The notes under the pieces: model-generated | Database searches by the model: none | What the model was told of the DNA's origin: nothing | Seen by the model: only the letters and a program-made list of their open reading frames with translations | Assembly: GCF_900626145.1 (NCBI RefSeq) | Contig: NZ_LR130817.1 | Location: forward strand, 552,336-616,335 | DNA length: 64,000 nt | Direction of reading: 5' to 3' | Source of the DNA: Intestinimonas timonensis | GTDB taxonomy: Bacteria; Bacillota; Clostridia; Oscillospirales; Oscillospiraceae | Program-made: the position numbers and the translations under genes | Shown: piece after piece, positions 6,739 through 14,462 of the stretch | Layout of the letters: each line of letters opens with the position of its first letter | Numbering within the stretch: the first letter of the stretch is position 1

Positions 6739-6963
6739 TCATTTCGATATATACTTGTGCAACCAATCCGGCAAATCAGGATCGTCAATGGTCCAGGAGG
6801 TCTTTCGCCGTTCGGAATGGACCCATTCGTTTTCCCGACCATCGAAAATCCTTTTCCGTCCACATCTGTAAAGGACAATTTGGCCATCTTCCAGGCGATA
6901 CTCATTCCAATAATAACTATGCGTGACACAGCCAGGTCTCTCTTGCGTAGCATAAATCGTCAT
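6739..6963 (-). CDS. Conserved phage protein, leftward
   Basis: A 74-residue leftward gene starts MTIYATQERPGCVTHSYYWN with AAAGGATGG upstream. The pattern SYYWNEYRLEDGQIVLYRC, FDGRENEW, WTIDDPDLPDWL is one I have seen in many Clostridia phage proteins of unknown function. It is one of only a few leftward genes inside the early region, convergent with the gene at 6554. Confidence 0.6.
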   Translation of the reverse strand: MTIYATQERPGCVTHSYYWNEYRLEDGQIVLYRCGRKRIFDGRENEWVHSERRKTSWTIDDPDLPDWLHKYISK

Positions 6964-7115
6964 GGGTATAAGCCATCCTTTCCGAAGAATAATAGTTCTT
7001 TTTATGAGTATAGCACCACAGCCCTGCGGCCGCAAGAGACATCGAACGCCGGGTACGCACGAATAACATCGGCTATTATGGAGCCAATTCTGATTTTTGA
7101 AAGGAGAAAAAGCAT

Positions 7116-7556
7116 ATGGCAGAGATTAAAACGTTGTTGGATGATGTGATCGAGACGGAGCTCGCGAATCTGCGGACCCTTCCGTCCGGAAACGAGGAGA
7201 GAGCGAAAGCGATCCGGGATCTGGCGGCGCTGCACAAGCTGCGTATCGAGGAGATCAGGGCCCAGGCCGACGTGGATGAGAAGTCCGAGCGGCGGGAGAT
7301 GGACGGCAGACAGCGCAGGGAGGAGCTTGCCTGCAAAGATGCCGACCGCGCCCGCGAGGAGGAGCTTCAGAACCGTCAGCTTCGGGAGCAGAAGATCGAC
7401 CGGTATATGCGCATTGCGGTGGCCGGCGTGGAACTGGTGTTGCCGCTGATGTTCTATGGCATCTGGATGAGACGGGGATTCAAGTTTGAGGAGTCCGGAG
7501 TTTACTCGTCCACCACGTTCAGGAATCTGTTCAGCCGTTTTCGGCCGACAAAGTAA
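7116..7556 (+). CDS. Coiled-coil membrane-associated protein
   Basis: A 146-residue protein starts after GAAAGGAG. Residues 15-90 are highly charged and helical (EERAKAIRDLAALHKLRIEEI and on), and residues about 95-115 form a membrane segment (IAVAGVELVLPLMFYGIWM). The topology suggests an anchored coiled coil. The function is unknown. The leader element at 7054-7083 lies upstream. Confidence 0.5.
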   Translation: MAEIKTLLDDVIETELANLRTLPSGNEERAKAIRDLAALHKLRIEEIRAQADVDEKSERREMDGRQRREELACKDADRAREEELQNRQLREQKIDRYMRIAVAGVELVLPLMFYGIWMRRGFKFEESGVYSSTTFRNLFSRFRPTK

Positions 7557-7578
7557 CGAATAGGCTCGAAAAGAAAAT

Positions 7579-7614
7579 GAAGAGGCCGTGCAGACAGCAC
7601 AGTCTCTTCGTTTT
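7579..7614 (+). terminator. Intrinsic terminator
   Basis: GAAGAGGCCGTG / CAGTCTCTTC hairpin followed by GTTTTA. Confidence 0.5.
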
Positions 7615-7672
7615 ATCCGCATATTCGGCATGGTGTTTTATGGAGAAATCTGAATTTAAGGAGGTTTCGCAA

Positions 7673-7861
7673 ATGAAAATGACAGAAGAATTGAAACGTT
7701 CAAAATTGATTCTACGCATTGGGCGTGCACGCCGCTTATATGACGCTGGGAAAAATGCAGAAGAAATTGCGGCGGTTATGCGAGAGCCCATCGCGTTGAT
7801 GGAAAAATGGATCAATAACTTCAAAATCATTGACGAGAAAAGACGCACTCCAAACGGATAA
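7673..7861 (+). CDS. Small helix-turn-helix-like protein
   Basis: A 62-residue basic protein, MKMTEELKRSKLILRIGRAR, contains YDAGKNAEEIAAVMREPIALMEKWI, which reads like a helix-turn-helix (GKNAEEIAAVM followed by a recognition helix). AAGGAGG lies upstream. A DNA-binding role is inference from this pattern alone. Confidence 0.45.
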   Translation: MKMTEELKRSKLILRIGRARRLYDAGKNAEEIAAVMREPIALMEKWINNFKIIDEKRRTPNG

Positions 7862-7870
7862 CTCCGCAAT

Positions 7871-7902
7871 AGCAAGGGTCTGACGAAGACTCTTGCTTTT
7901 TT
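7871..7902. terminator. Terminator between convergent genes
   Basis: AGCAAGGGTC / GACTCTTGCT hairpin followed by TTTTTT. It touches the stop of the leftward gene at 7901. Confidence 0.7.
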
Positions 7903-8107
7903 AGTCAGGGTCCCAACCGGAGCCCATGTCTTTGATTTGGTCTTCTCCTGTCCCCCAACTGGCGCTGATGTCGGGAAGAGCGCAATCATAGCAAACATTG
8001 GCGTCTGGGTATTGATCGTCGTAAACACCCTTATAATATTCTCGACTGAGCTTTCGTCTCACGGCGGCAACATCAAACTCTTTGCCGCATTCTATACAAA
8101 CAGCCAT
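7901..8107 (-). CDS. Small zinc-binding protein, leftward
   Basis: A 68-residue leftward protein, MAVCIECGKEFDVAAVRRKL, has two cysteine pairs (CIEC and CYDC) and an acidic tail. A GGAGGGG ribosome site precedes the ATG at 8107. The pattern resembles small Clostridia phage zinc proteins of unknown function. Confidence 0.55.
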   Translation of the reverse strand: MAVCIECGKEFDVAAVRRKLSREYYKGVYDDQYPDANVCYDCALPDISASWGTGEDQIKDMGSGWDPD

Positions 8108-8249
8108 ATTCGCCCCTCCATACATAAAGGATGTTTCCATTTTACCATAGTCCTCGCCAAATTTACAAGGCGTTTTATGAGGAGAGAGCGCTCTTTACCT
8201 CAATATCAGCCGGAGCCGCAAGGCCCGGACGACTTAGGAGGTAATGCAA

Positions 8250-8585
8250 ATGCGTAAGAAGGGTAAAAAGGTCATTCGGCCGGCAGGAGACGAACTGATG
8301 GACTACCTGAACCGGGGGTTCGCGATCTGCAACCGGTGCGGGGCGGTGATGGACCGGAGAGAAGACCCAAGAGGAGGTTGTGATATTTACGCCTGCCCGT
8401 CCTGCGGATGGGAGATTGACGAGATGGAGTACGAGTATGAGAGCGGAGATCCGATGGAGCTCGTACAGGATGAAAGAGGCGATGACTACCTGGTCTTCCG
8501 GAACGACATGCCGCCCGCCGGGTGCAGAGCGTGCGGAGGCCCATACCCCTACTGCAAGCCGTCGTGCAGAATGTTCGACGACTAA
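8250..8585 (+). CDS. Zinc-finger phage protein
   Basis: A 111-residue protein starts MRKKGKKVIRPAGDELMDYL, seven bases after AGGAGG; ATG 8244 would be too close. Cysteine pairs ICNRCG and ACPSCG form one zinc site and CRACGGPYPYCKPSC a second. An acidic middle (MEYEYESGDPMELVQDERGD) separates them. The function is unknown. Confidence 0.55.
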   Translation: MRKKGKKVIRPAGDELMDYLNRGFAICNRCGAVMDRREDPRGGCDIYACPSCGWEIDEMEYEYESGDPMELVQDERGDDYLVFRNDMPPAGCRACGGPYPYCKPSCRMFDD

Positions 8586-8599
8586 GCATGACCAACGTA

Positions 8600-8636
8600 G
8601 AGGAGGAGCCCTGTAACAGGGGCTTTTCCTCTTTTA
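8600..8636 (+). terminator. Intrinsic terminator
   Basis: AGCCCCTG-type stem (GAGCCCTG / CAGGGGCTT) with a TTTTCCTCTTTT tail. Confidence 0.55.
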
Positions 8637-8651
8637 TATTTGGAGGCAGAC

Positions 8652-9011
8652 ATGCGCTATCACTACGAGAAGCCGCCCATTTATCTTTCCATGTACGGAC
8701 AGCGCTACTGCTGCGACCATCCGGTCTATAACCACTGCACCCTGTTCCTTGTCGGCGAACGGGGCCTGGCGGTGATTCAGCAGCGGTACGACCCGGAGAC
8801 GAAGCACACCTTCTGGGCCGAGGTAGACGAGTGGCTGACGGACCCATTATATCTGCACCCCCGGTTTCGGGCGTTCTTTGACCGCCGGGCCGGGACGGGT
8901 ACGGACGGCCTCTACCCCACCGTGACCATCCGGCAGATCATGTGGGCGCTGAAGATGAAGCCCCTGCCCAAGCAGCCCTGGGAGACGGTCTTCGACCATA
9001 CGCCGATTTGA
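8652..9011 (+). CDS. Conserved phage protein of unknown function
   Basis: A 119-residue soluble protein starts MRYHYEKPPIYLSMYGQRYC after TTTGGAGG. It is rich in tyrosine, histidine and tryptophan and contains CDHPVYNHCTLFL. No family is recognised. The next leader-like element begins at its stop codon (9001-9027). Confidence 0.5.
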   Translation: MRYHYEKPPIYLSMYGQRYCCDHPVYNHCTLFLVGERGLAVIQQRYDPETKHTFWAEVDEWLTDPLYLHPRFRAFFDRRAGTGTDGLYPTVTIRQIMWALKMKPLPKQPWETVFDHTPI

Positions 9012-9059
9012 CAACCTCCTTTATGAGAAACCAACTGATTTTGAAAGGGGTTGCGGTTT

Positions 9060-9209
9060 ATGAAAACATTCAAGAACAAGCTGTACGCTGTGGGGCTGAT
9101 GCTCTGCGGGAGTGTTCCGACATTCCTGGAGCAGGACGCCACGGCGCTGGTATTTATCGGGATGATTGCAGTTCCGCTGTTCTTTGCAAAAGAAAACTGG
9201 ATTTATTAA
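9060..9209 (+). CDS. Small membrane protein
   Basis: A 49-residue protein, MKTFKNKLYAVGLMLCGSVP, has two hydrophobic stretches (LYAVGLMLCGSVPTFL and ALVFIGMIAVPLFF). GAAAGGGG lies upstream. Similar tiny membrane proteins occur in Firmicute phages; the function is unknown. Confidence 0.5.
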   Translation: MKTFKNKLYAVGLMLCGSVPTFLEQDATALVFIGMIAVPLFFAKENWIY

Positions 9210-9215
9210 AGGGAA

Positions 9216-9241
9216 CGGCCCAGACAAGGGCTTTTCCTTTT
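9216..9241 (+). terminator. Weak intrinsic terminator
   Basis: A short GGCCC / GGGCT-type hairpin is followed by TTTTCCTTTTATTTTT. It follows the same layout as the other cassettes. Confidence 0.4.
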
Positions 9242-9306
9242 ATTTTTGCGCTTATTTCGCAGCTCCTATTACGGAGAACGATGCTCGTAAAAGGAGGTAA
9301 AGGGGC

Positions 9307-9522
9307 ATGGACGAAATGAGACTGGAATCGAAATTTACAACAGGACTTGTATCAAAAATCGCAAGGACCGTTGTGCGTAAGAAGCTGGGCTACGATATGG
9401 ATATTCGGCTCAACCGGCTGCGGACAACGGTGGTTGATGAAAAGACACACGTACATCTGGACGTCGATCTGGAGCTCACAAAGGAAGAGCTTGACAAATT
9501 ATTGAAGAGCATCGGGCTCTGA
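9307..9522 (+). CDS. Small phage protein
   Basis: A 71-residue protein starts MDEMRLESKFTTGLVSKIAR after AAAGGAGG. The body VVDEKTHVHLDVDLELTKEELDKLL looks like a small alpha/beta fold. It is conserved in phage small-gene regions as far as I recall, with no function. Confidence 0.5.
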   Translation: MDEMRLESKFTTGLVSKIARTVVRKKLGYDMDIRLNRLRTTVVDEKTHVHLDVDLELTKEELDKLLKSIGL

Positions 9523-9555
9523 GGCAGAGGCCCCATAACAGGGGCTTTTGTCTTT
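9523..9555 (+). terminator. Intrinsic terminator
   Basis: AGGCCCC / GGGGCTT hairpin around ATAACA followed by TTGTCTTTC. Confidence 0.5.
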
Positions 9556-9556
9556 C

Positions 9557-9655
9557 TTCCGCAGATTCCGCAGGTTCTATTGTGGAGAGGCATACAGCGA
9601 GCTACGAAGCGAGGGTGGTAGTAGGCAACGCAAGACGGAAACCCACCTGCCTCTC
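9557..9655 (+). ncRNA. Candidate small structured RNA cassette (tRNA-sized)
   Basis: A leader element (9557-9587) runs into a 71-base unit closed by a perfect 8-bp stem, GAGAGGCA (9585-9592) / TGCCTCTC (9648-9655). The size and the closing stem recall a tRNA, but there is no TTCGA arm. It precedes a real tRNA in the next cassette. It may be a degenerate tRNA or a small regulatory RNA. Confidence 0.35.
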
Positions 9656-9662
9656 TTAGGTT

Positions 9663-9693
9663 TTCGCAGATTTTGCAATTCCTATTATGGAGA
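9663..9693 (+). repeat. Cassette leader element before the tRNA
   Basis: TTCGCAGATTTTGCAATT then CCTATTATGGAGA. It is nearly identical to the copy at 4021-4051 over the first 20 bases and leads directly into the tRNA acceptor stem, which shows that the element is not tied to translation. Confidence 0.65.
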
Positions 9694-9763
9694 GGAAGTT
9701 AGCTCAATGGTAGAGCGCAGGCTGAAATGCCTGAGGCCGCCGGTTCGAGTCCGGCACTTTCTC
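9692..9763 (+). tRNA. Phage tRNA with atypical anticodon loop (possibly Phe GAA)
   Basis: The acceptor stem is GAGGAAG / CTTTCTC, the D arm GCTC-AATGGTA-GAGC and the T arm GCCGG-TTCGAGT-CCGGC, all perfect or with one wobble. The anticodon arm CAGGC / GCCTG encloses only six bases, TGAAAT, so the loop is one short; reading U33 as the first T gives anticodon GAA (Phe). The CCA end is not encoded. The D and T arms make a tRNA certain in origin, but the identity is unsure and it could be a decoy or degenerate tRNA. Confidence 0.65.
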
Positions 9764-9811
9764 TTTCGCTTTTGCATGGAGAAAAAAAACAAGTTTGGAA
9801 AGGAGTTTACC

Positions 9812-10375
9812 ATGGAGAAACGGCCGCTGGACACGGAGCTTGAAGTTCTTTGGAGCGAGCACCTCGAAGACGATGTGTTCTCAGTACGCGCTTACAATGT
9901 TCTGGCGCATCGTCTCGGTCTTCGCACGTTAGGGGATATTTTGAATTTGACCCGCGACGACATTGCAAAGGCGAGGGGCGCGGGGAAAAAGACCCTGGAC
10001 GACATTGCGAAGCTGGTTCGGTCGTGCGGATACGAACTGAACGGATTCACGGACGCCGGTCCGAACTGCAAAAAGTGCAAACAGAGGGATTTCCTGCGGC
10101 CGGCGCATCAGCACTTTCTCAAATTGGCAAGGGAGTTCAACCGCTCGTATCATCATCCCAAGGACCGCGCCTTTGTGTTTCCAAACCGGATTTCCGGAGA
10201 GACGGGCTGGGATATTGTAAAGCGGGCCATATTCGCCACCTATAACGTGTCGAGCATTGCCTCTCTGCCAGACGGGGCGCAGGCGAAAATCAATGAATTT
10301 GCGATGGGTCTCACGGATATTCTGTTCCAACAGCTGCGGGACCGGGCAAAAGAATACAAACGGAGCAATATTTGA
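9812..10375 (+). CDS. RNA polymerase alpha-CTD-like protein
   Basis: A 187-residue protein starts MEKRPLDTELEVLWSEHLED after GGAAAGGAG. Residues about 22-70 (FSVRAYNVLAHRLGLRTLGD, then LTRDDIAKARGAGKKTLDDI) reproduce the double helix-hairpin-helix of the RpoA C-terminal domain, including the LSxRxxNxL-like start and the GxKxLxEI turn. A second part has a CKKC pair and an unrelated helical region to 187. In bacteria the alpha-CTD binds UP elements and activators. A phage copy could redirect the host polymerase or pair with the phage polymerase at 45091; both are inference. Confidence 0.65.
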   Translation: MEKRPLDTELEVLWSEHLEDDVFSVRAYNVLAHRLGLRTLGDILNLTRDDIAKARGAGKKTLDDIAKLVRSCGYELNGFTDAGPNCKKCKQRDFLRPAHQHFLKLAREFNRSYHHPKDRAFVFPNRISGETGWDIVKRAIFATYNVSSIASLPDGAQAKINEFAMGLTDILFQQLRDRAKEYKRSNI

Positions 10376-10384
10376 AAGGAGAAA

Positions 10385-10849
10385 ATGAGCATGGAAGTTA
10401 AAATTGTGGGCGAGATCAAGTTCAAGACCTGTACCCTCCCGGTGTATCGGGATTTGGACGAGCCCCTGTTCAAGGCGGGGGACGTCGCCGAGCTGATGGA
10501 CTATGGGCCGAACAATATTTGGAACCTGACCAACCTTTGCGAAGAGGACGAGAGGCTGGTGCTGTCATCGGAAGTGGCGGGTCAACACCGGCGGGTGACG
10601 TTCCTCACCGAGAGCGGACTCTACAGCGTCCTTGCCCAGAGTCGGAAGCCGGTTGCCAGGGCGTGGCGGCGGGTCATTGCCGAGGAGCTGATTGCCCTGC
10701 GGCGGTCCCGTGGCAAAAATATCTCGGAGCAGTTCGAGGACTGGGACCACATGGCGGACACCATCTACTTTGACGAGGTGACCGGGCGGCTGATGCGGTC
10801 GGTGACCGTTCCCGGCGGGGACGTGGAGCAGGTTCCCTACGAGCCCTGA
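10385..10849 (+). CDS. Bro-N domain protein (antirepressor-like)
   Basis: A 154-residue protein has YRDLDEPLFKAGDVAELMDY, ERLVLSSEVAGQHRRVTFLTESGLYSVL and RSRKPVARAWRRVIAEE-type segments, the core pattern of the Bro-N DNA-binding domain of phage antirepressors. AAAGGAG lies upstream; ATG 10391 is an equally possible start. It lacks a recognisable second (KilA-C or ANT) domain. It probably acts in early gene control. Confidence 0.75.
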   Translation: MSMEVKIVGEIKFKTCTLPVYRDLDEPLFKAGDVAELMDYGPNNIWNLTNLCEEDERLVLSSEVAGQHRRVTFLTESGLYSVLAQSRKPVARAWRRVIAEELIALRRSRGKNISEQFEDWDHMADTIYFDEVTGRLMRSVTVPGGDVEQVPYEP

Positions 10850-10853
10850 CGCC

Positions 10854-11165
10854 ATGAAAGCGGAAATTGGATACCCCGATGTGGTCATGGGGGATTTTAT
10901 ACAGGACCTTATCGGCGACATCGAGCATAACATGCGGCTTGCTCCGCCCAACGACCAGTATTTCGAGGAGCTCAGCATTCAGAAATTTACCCTGCAACAG
11001 CTGCTCCGGGAGATTGGCAGGCATGAAGGAGACTCTCCCACCGCCGTAGTAGCGAGATTTGTGGAGAGGATGTCTGCCACAGCAAAAGAGGACGACCCAC
11101 GGTTCGTCTTTTCTATCTCCAGGGACGCGGCCCAGTCCATCCTGGACGGATTATATTTTGACTAA
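10854..11165 (+). CDS. Phage protein of unknown function
   Basis: A 103-residue mostly helical protein, MKAEIGYPDVVMGDFIQDLI, starts four bases after the Bro-N stop, so it is in the same operon. No motif is recognised. It ends ...ILDGLYFD just before the ribosome site of the next gene. Confidence 0.5.
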   Translation: MKAEIGYPDVVMGDFIQDLIGDIEHNMRLAPPNDQYFEELSIQKFTLQQLLREIGRHEGDSPTAVVARFVERMSATAKEDDPRFVFSISRDAAQSILDGLYFD

Positions 11166-11182
11166 ACAGAAAAGGAGAAACA

Positions 11183-11647
11183 ATGACTGGAGAAGTTTAC
11201 ATTCATTATGGCGCGGACGCCTTCGACCCGAGCCATGGGTTTCCGGTGGTAAACACGAAATACTCCTGGGTAAAGCCCCACGGAGGTCTATGGGCATCGA
11301 GAAAACGTGCGTCCTACGGCTGGGCCAAATGGTGCGAGGAGAATTCCTTTCGGGATTGCGCCGCAGAACCCTCATTTCAGTTTATCATGCGAAATCCGGA
11401 AAAAGTAGCGGTCATTCATAATTTGAACGATCTGCGACAGCTTCCGATGGTGAGAGACGTTCCGCCCGGCATGTGGGAGGAAATTGACTTTGTGGAATGT
11501 CTGCGGCGAGGAATTGACGCTGTTGAACTCTGCTGGTATGGGGAGGAATACCAAGACCAGCGGGCCGATGATTTATATCTCGCTTTGTATGGGTGGGACT
11601 GTGACTCCATTGTGGTCCTCAACCCCGACGCAGTGATTCAGATTTAA
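11183..11647 (+). CDS. Conserved protein of unknown function
   Basis: A 154-residue protein starts MTGEVYIHYGADAFDPSHGF after AAAGGAG. The conserved-looking core KPHGGLWASRKRASYGWAKW and the spacing to a C-terminal DLRQLP segment are reminiscent of uncharacterised toxin-like or ADP-ribosyltransferase-like families. I cannot assign a family or catalytic residues. Confidence 0.45.
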   Translation: MTGEVYIHYGADAFDPSHGFPVVNTKYSWVKPHGGLWASRKRASYGWAKWCEENSFRDCAAEPSFQFIMRNPEKVAVIHNLNDLRQLPMVRDVPPGMWEEIDFVECLRRGIDAVELCWYGEEYQDQRADDLYLALYGWDCDSIVVLNPDAVIQI

Positions 11648-11668
11648 TACTCGAAAGGAGAAAACATC

Positions 11669-12242
11669 ATGGTTAAGACCTATCTTGATATTCTGAGCGA
11701 GCGCGGCATCCGCCCCTTCCTGACCGACGAGGCTTTTGAGGAGCTCCAGAAGTTTGACTACAAGAGCCAGTACGCCATTCCCGGCCAGGTAATGCCGGTC
11801 TTCAAGCACCCCAACCAGCACAAGATCGAGCTGGGCAAGACCACCAATCTGATCGGCGACATGTGCTGGTACGGAGCCAGCGTGGAGGAGCTGGTGCGGT
11901 CCATCAAGTATGGCATGGTGGTGCTCGACGCGGACAAACGCCATTTGGACTGGAAGAAGGCCGCCGAGGACTTCGGTATTCAGGAGCTTCTCAAGGAATA
12001 CCGCCGGTTCCGCCGCAAGCCCAAGCTGACAGAGCGGGAAAAAGCTTGTCATTACCGCTTATACCGGCTATGTTCTGGAGGGTACGGCCGGAAAGGTAGT
12101 GGATTTCGTGGAACAGGAGCTGGGTCATTCCATTCAGACGCCGGAGCCGCCCGCAGTCCCGGTTGTTGTGGAGGTGCGCCGGGCTTTGCAGGAGGAATTC
12201 TGCGAGATCTGCCGGAAGCACCACATCTTTGATTATATTTAA
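11669..12242 (+). pseudogene. Phage protein with C-terminal DUF7736-like domain, frameshifted
   Basis: From ATG 11669 the frame gives MVKTYLDILSERGIRPFLTD and stays sensible to RKPKLTEREK. It then turns to a low-complexity, glycine/cysteine-rich tail ending at 12232. Shifting by one base at the A5 run 12039-12043 restores KLVITAYTGYVLEGTAGKVV and continues to a stop at 12240-12242. This resembles the intact DUF7736-type gene at 33267 (KVVLSAYTGILMCDFSEV). One extra A explains everything. It is either a real frameshift, a slippage-controlled gene or a sequencing error. Confidence 0.6.
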
Positions 12243-12255
12243 GGAGGATACGGAC

Positions 12256-13086
12256 GTGAACGCAAAAACGACCCTGCTCCACGGAGCCGGGAAAGCGGTC
12301 AAAAAGGCGGCGCCGACGATATTGACCGTTGTCAGCGCGGCGGGGGTGGTGGCCACGGCGGCTCTGGCGGTCAGGGCCACACCCAAGGCCCTCAAGCGCA
12401 TTGAGGCGGCAAAAGCGGTCAAAAAGGCGGAAAATGGCGGAAATTTGACCCGAATGGAGACGATAGGAGCCTGCTGGCAATGCTATGTACCGGCGGCGGC
12501 CACGGGAATCGCTGTAATCGGGTGTATTTTCGGAGCAAATGCCCTCAACCGGCGTCAGCAGGCGGCTCTGGTCAGCGCCTACGCCCTGGTCAGCCGGTCC
12601 TACAACGATTACCAGCGCAAGGTCAAGGAGCTCCACGGCGTAGACGCCCACCGGAGGATCATGGAAGCCTTGGCTGCCGAAAAGAGCAAAAAGCAGCCCA
12701 TCTACGCGGGCACCCTGATCGGGTCGTCCTCTCTGGACTTTGAGGACGCCGGCGAGGAAGAGCGGCTATTCTACGACGCCATCTCGGAGCGGTATTTTCA
12801 GGCCACCATCAGCCAGGTGCTCCAGGCCGAATACCACCTCAACCGGAACTTTGCCCTGGGCGGAGGATTCATTACCCTGAACCAGTTTTACGAGTTCCTG
12901 GGCATCGAGCCGGTACCCGGCGGGGACGAGGTGGGCTGGATGGTTTCGGACGGGCTCTACTGGGTGGACTTTGACCACCAAAAGACCGTGGTAGACGACG
13001 GGCTCAACGGCGAGGTGGAGTGCTACATCATCGACGCACCCTTCCCGCCGGTAAGCGAGCGTGAATACGAGGACATGGAGCTCTGA
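12256..13086 (+). CDS. DUF6353 family membrane protein, copy 1
   Basis: A 276-residue protein starts at GTG 12256 after AAGGAGG. An N-terminal amphipathic stretch leads to a first membrane segment around ILTVVSAAGVVATAALAVRA, then the family signature ATPKALK, a second membrane segment (AAATGIAVIGCIFGANAL) and a long soluble C-terminal domain. DUF6353 proteins are frequent in Firmicute phages and their function is unknown. Two paralogues lie at 13660 and 16538. Confidence 0.75.
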   Translation: MNAKTTLLHGAGKAVKKAAPTILTVVSAAGVVATAALAVRATPKALKRIEAAKAVKKAENGGNLTRMETIGACWQCYVPAAATGIAVIGCIFGANALNRRQQAALVSAYALVSRSYNDYQRKVKELHGVDAHRRIMEALAAEKSKKQPIYAGTLIGSSSLDFEDAGEEERLFYDAISERYFQATISQVLQAEYHLNRNFALGGGFITLNQFYEFLGIEPVPGGDEVGWMVSDGLYWVDFDHQKTVVDDGLNGEVECYIIDAPFPPVSEREYEDMEL

Positions 13087-13090
13087 GGGC

Positions 13091-13120
13091 TCCGCAGAAA
13101 TTGCATCTCCTATTATGGAG
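13091..13120 (+). repeat. Cassette leader element, near-consensus copy
   Basis: TCCGCAGAAATTGCAT then CTCCTATTATGGAG. It is essentially identical to the copy at 14463-14492. Each precedes a small membrane-protein gene. Confidence 0.75.
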
Positions 13121-13149
13121 AATCTATATTTAACAGGAGGTTTGACTTT

Positions 13150-13326
13150 ATGGACTCGAAAACGATATTTAAGGTATTGTCCTTTGTAGGTATGGCCCTG
13201 GGCGGGATCGGCACACTGCTGTCCGCCTGGGCTGACGGAAGGGAGCAGGACGCGATTATCGAGGAGAAAATAAATGAAGCACTGGCCGCCCGTGAACATG
13301 GAGAAAAGGAAAGCGAGGAGCCCTGA
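13150..13326 (+). CDS. Small membrane protein
   Basis: A 58-residue protein, MDSKTIFKVLSFVGMALGGI, has one N-terminal membrane segment and an acidic helical tail. ACAGGAGG lies upstream. A terminator hairpin overlaps its stop (13315-13343). The family is unknown. Confidence 0.5.
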   Translation: MDSKTIFKVLSFVGMALGGIGTLLSAWADGREQDAIIEEKINEALAAREHGEKESEEP

Positions 13327-13343
13327 CCGGGGCTCTTTGCTTT
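13315..13343 (+). terminator. Intrinsic terminator overlapping a stop codon
   Basis: GAGGAGCCCTG / CGGGGCTCT hairpin with a TTGCTTTT tail. Confidence 0.5.
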
Positions 13344-13360
13344 TGCAGGAGCCGCTGTCC

Positions 13361-13663
13361 ATGAACGAACAGGCGATCCTCTTTCTCATGGAGGTCCTGA
13401 ACGGCTTTGAGGAGCCGCCAAGGTCCGACTGGCCCAGGCACGAGGCGGAGGAAGTCAGCTTTTCCCGCTGGGCGGTGGAGGAGCTGCTGCAACAGGTCTG
13501 GGGCCACCCGTGGACACTGGCCTCTGAGACGGTAGAGCGTTTCGCCGCGAAGCTGGGGCTATACGCCGAGACCTGCGTCACGGACCAGCAGCACCGGATC
13601 TTTCGGATCGCGGCCGAAACCGTGAGGGGATTCCTCGATGAGATCGAGAAGCTGGAGCGATGA
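13361..13663 (+). CDS. Phage protein of unknown function
   Basis: A 100-residue acidic helical protein, MNEQAILFLMEVLNGFEEPP, with the start chosen after GCAGGAG. Its stop overlaps the start of the second DUF6353 gene (ATGA at 13660). No family is recognised. Confidence 0.5.
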   Translation: MNEQAILFLMEVLNGFEEPPRSDWPRHEAEEVSFSRWAVEELLQQVWGHPWTLASETVERFAAKLGLYAETCVTDQQHRIFRIAAETVRGFLDEIEKLER

Positions 13664-14460
13664 AAACATTGATATTTATGAGAGGAGATGGCGTATTGAA
13701 CAAACAAGCAATTTCAAACGCCCTGAAAGCGTTGCAGAAAACCGTGAAAAAGCACAGCCCGGAGATTTTGACGGGCATCGGCATCGCCGGGATGACCGCC
13801 GCCGCTGTGATGGCGGTCAAGGCCACCCCCAAGGCCCTGCGGATGGTGGACGAAAAGGAAATCCGGGACGGAAAGCGCCTGACCACCGGCGAGATCGTCA
13901 AGACCACCTGGAAATGTTATATTCCCCCGGTCGTCACCGGCGTATGCTCCGCGGCCTGCATCATCGGGGCCAGTTCCATCAGCGCACGGCGCAACGCGGC
14001 CCTGGTCACGGCCTACACCATTTCGGAGACCGCGTTGAAGGAGTACCGGGACAAGGCGGTTGAGGTGGTCGGCGTGAAGAAGGAGCAGGCCATCCGGGAC
14101 GCGGTGGCCAAGGACAAGCTGGAGAAGGCCAATGTCAAAGAGCGGGAATTCATTTCCACCGGACGGGGCGAGACCCCCTGTTTCGACCCGCTGACCAACA
14201 CCTGCTTCAAGTCGGACATCGAGAGCCTCCGCCGGGCGGAAAACACGCTGAACAAGCGGATGCGGGACGAGGTGAAGATCACCGTCAATGAGTTTCTGAT
14301 GGAGATAGGCCTGGAGCCCTGCGACGACTCTATCGGAGAGACCATGGGGTGGGACATCGACAAGGGCTACATTGAGCTGGACTTCAGCTCCCAGCTGGTG
14401 GACGGCGTCCCTTATCTGGTGCTGGGGCACCGGGTCCCGCCGGTCTATCTGGGCTGGTGA
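13660..14460 (+). CDS. DUF6353 family membrane protein, copy 2
   Basis: A protein of up to 266 residues with HSPEILTGIGIAGMTAAAVM, ATPKALRMVDEK, a second membrane segment (VVTGVCSAACIIGASSI) and a soluble C-terminal domain ending PPVYLGW. ATG 13660 overlaps the upstream stop; TTG 13696 behind GAGAGGAG would remove ten or so leading residues and looks better translated. It is a paralogue of the genes at 12256 and 16538. Confidence 0.75.
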   Translation: MKTLIFMRGDGVLNKQAISNALKALQKTVKKHSPEILTGIGIAGMTAAAVMAVKATPKALRMVDEKEIRDGKRLTTGEIVKTTWKCYIPPVVTGVCSAACIIGASSISARRNAALVTAYTISETALKEYRDKAVEVVGVKKEQAIRDAVAKDKLEKANVKEREFISTGRGETPCFDPLTNTCFKSDIESLRRAENTLNKRMRDEVKITVNEFLMEIGLEPCDDSIGETMGWDIDKGYIELDFSSQLVDGVPYLVLGHRVPPVYLGW

Positions 14461-14462
14461 CA

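Noticed and set aside
9585..9655. A second tRNA at 9585
   Set aside because: An 8-bp closing stem and tRNA-like size, but no T arm and no clear D arm or anticodon arm.
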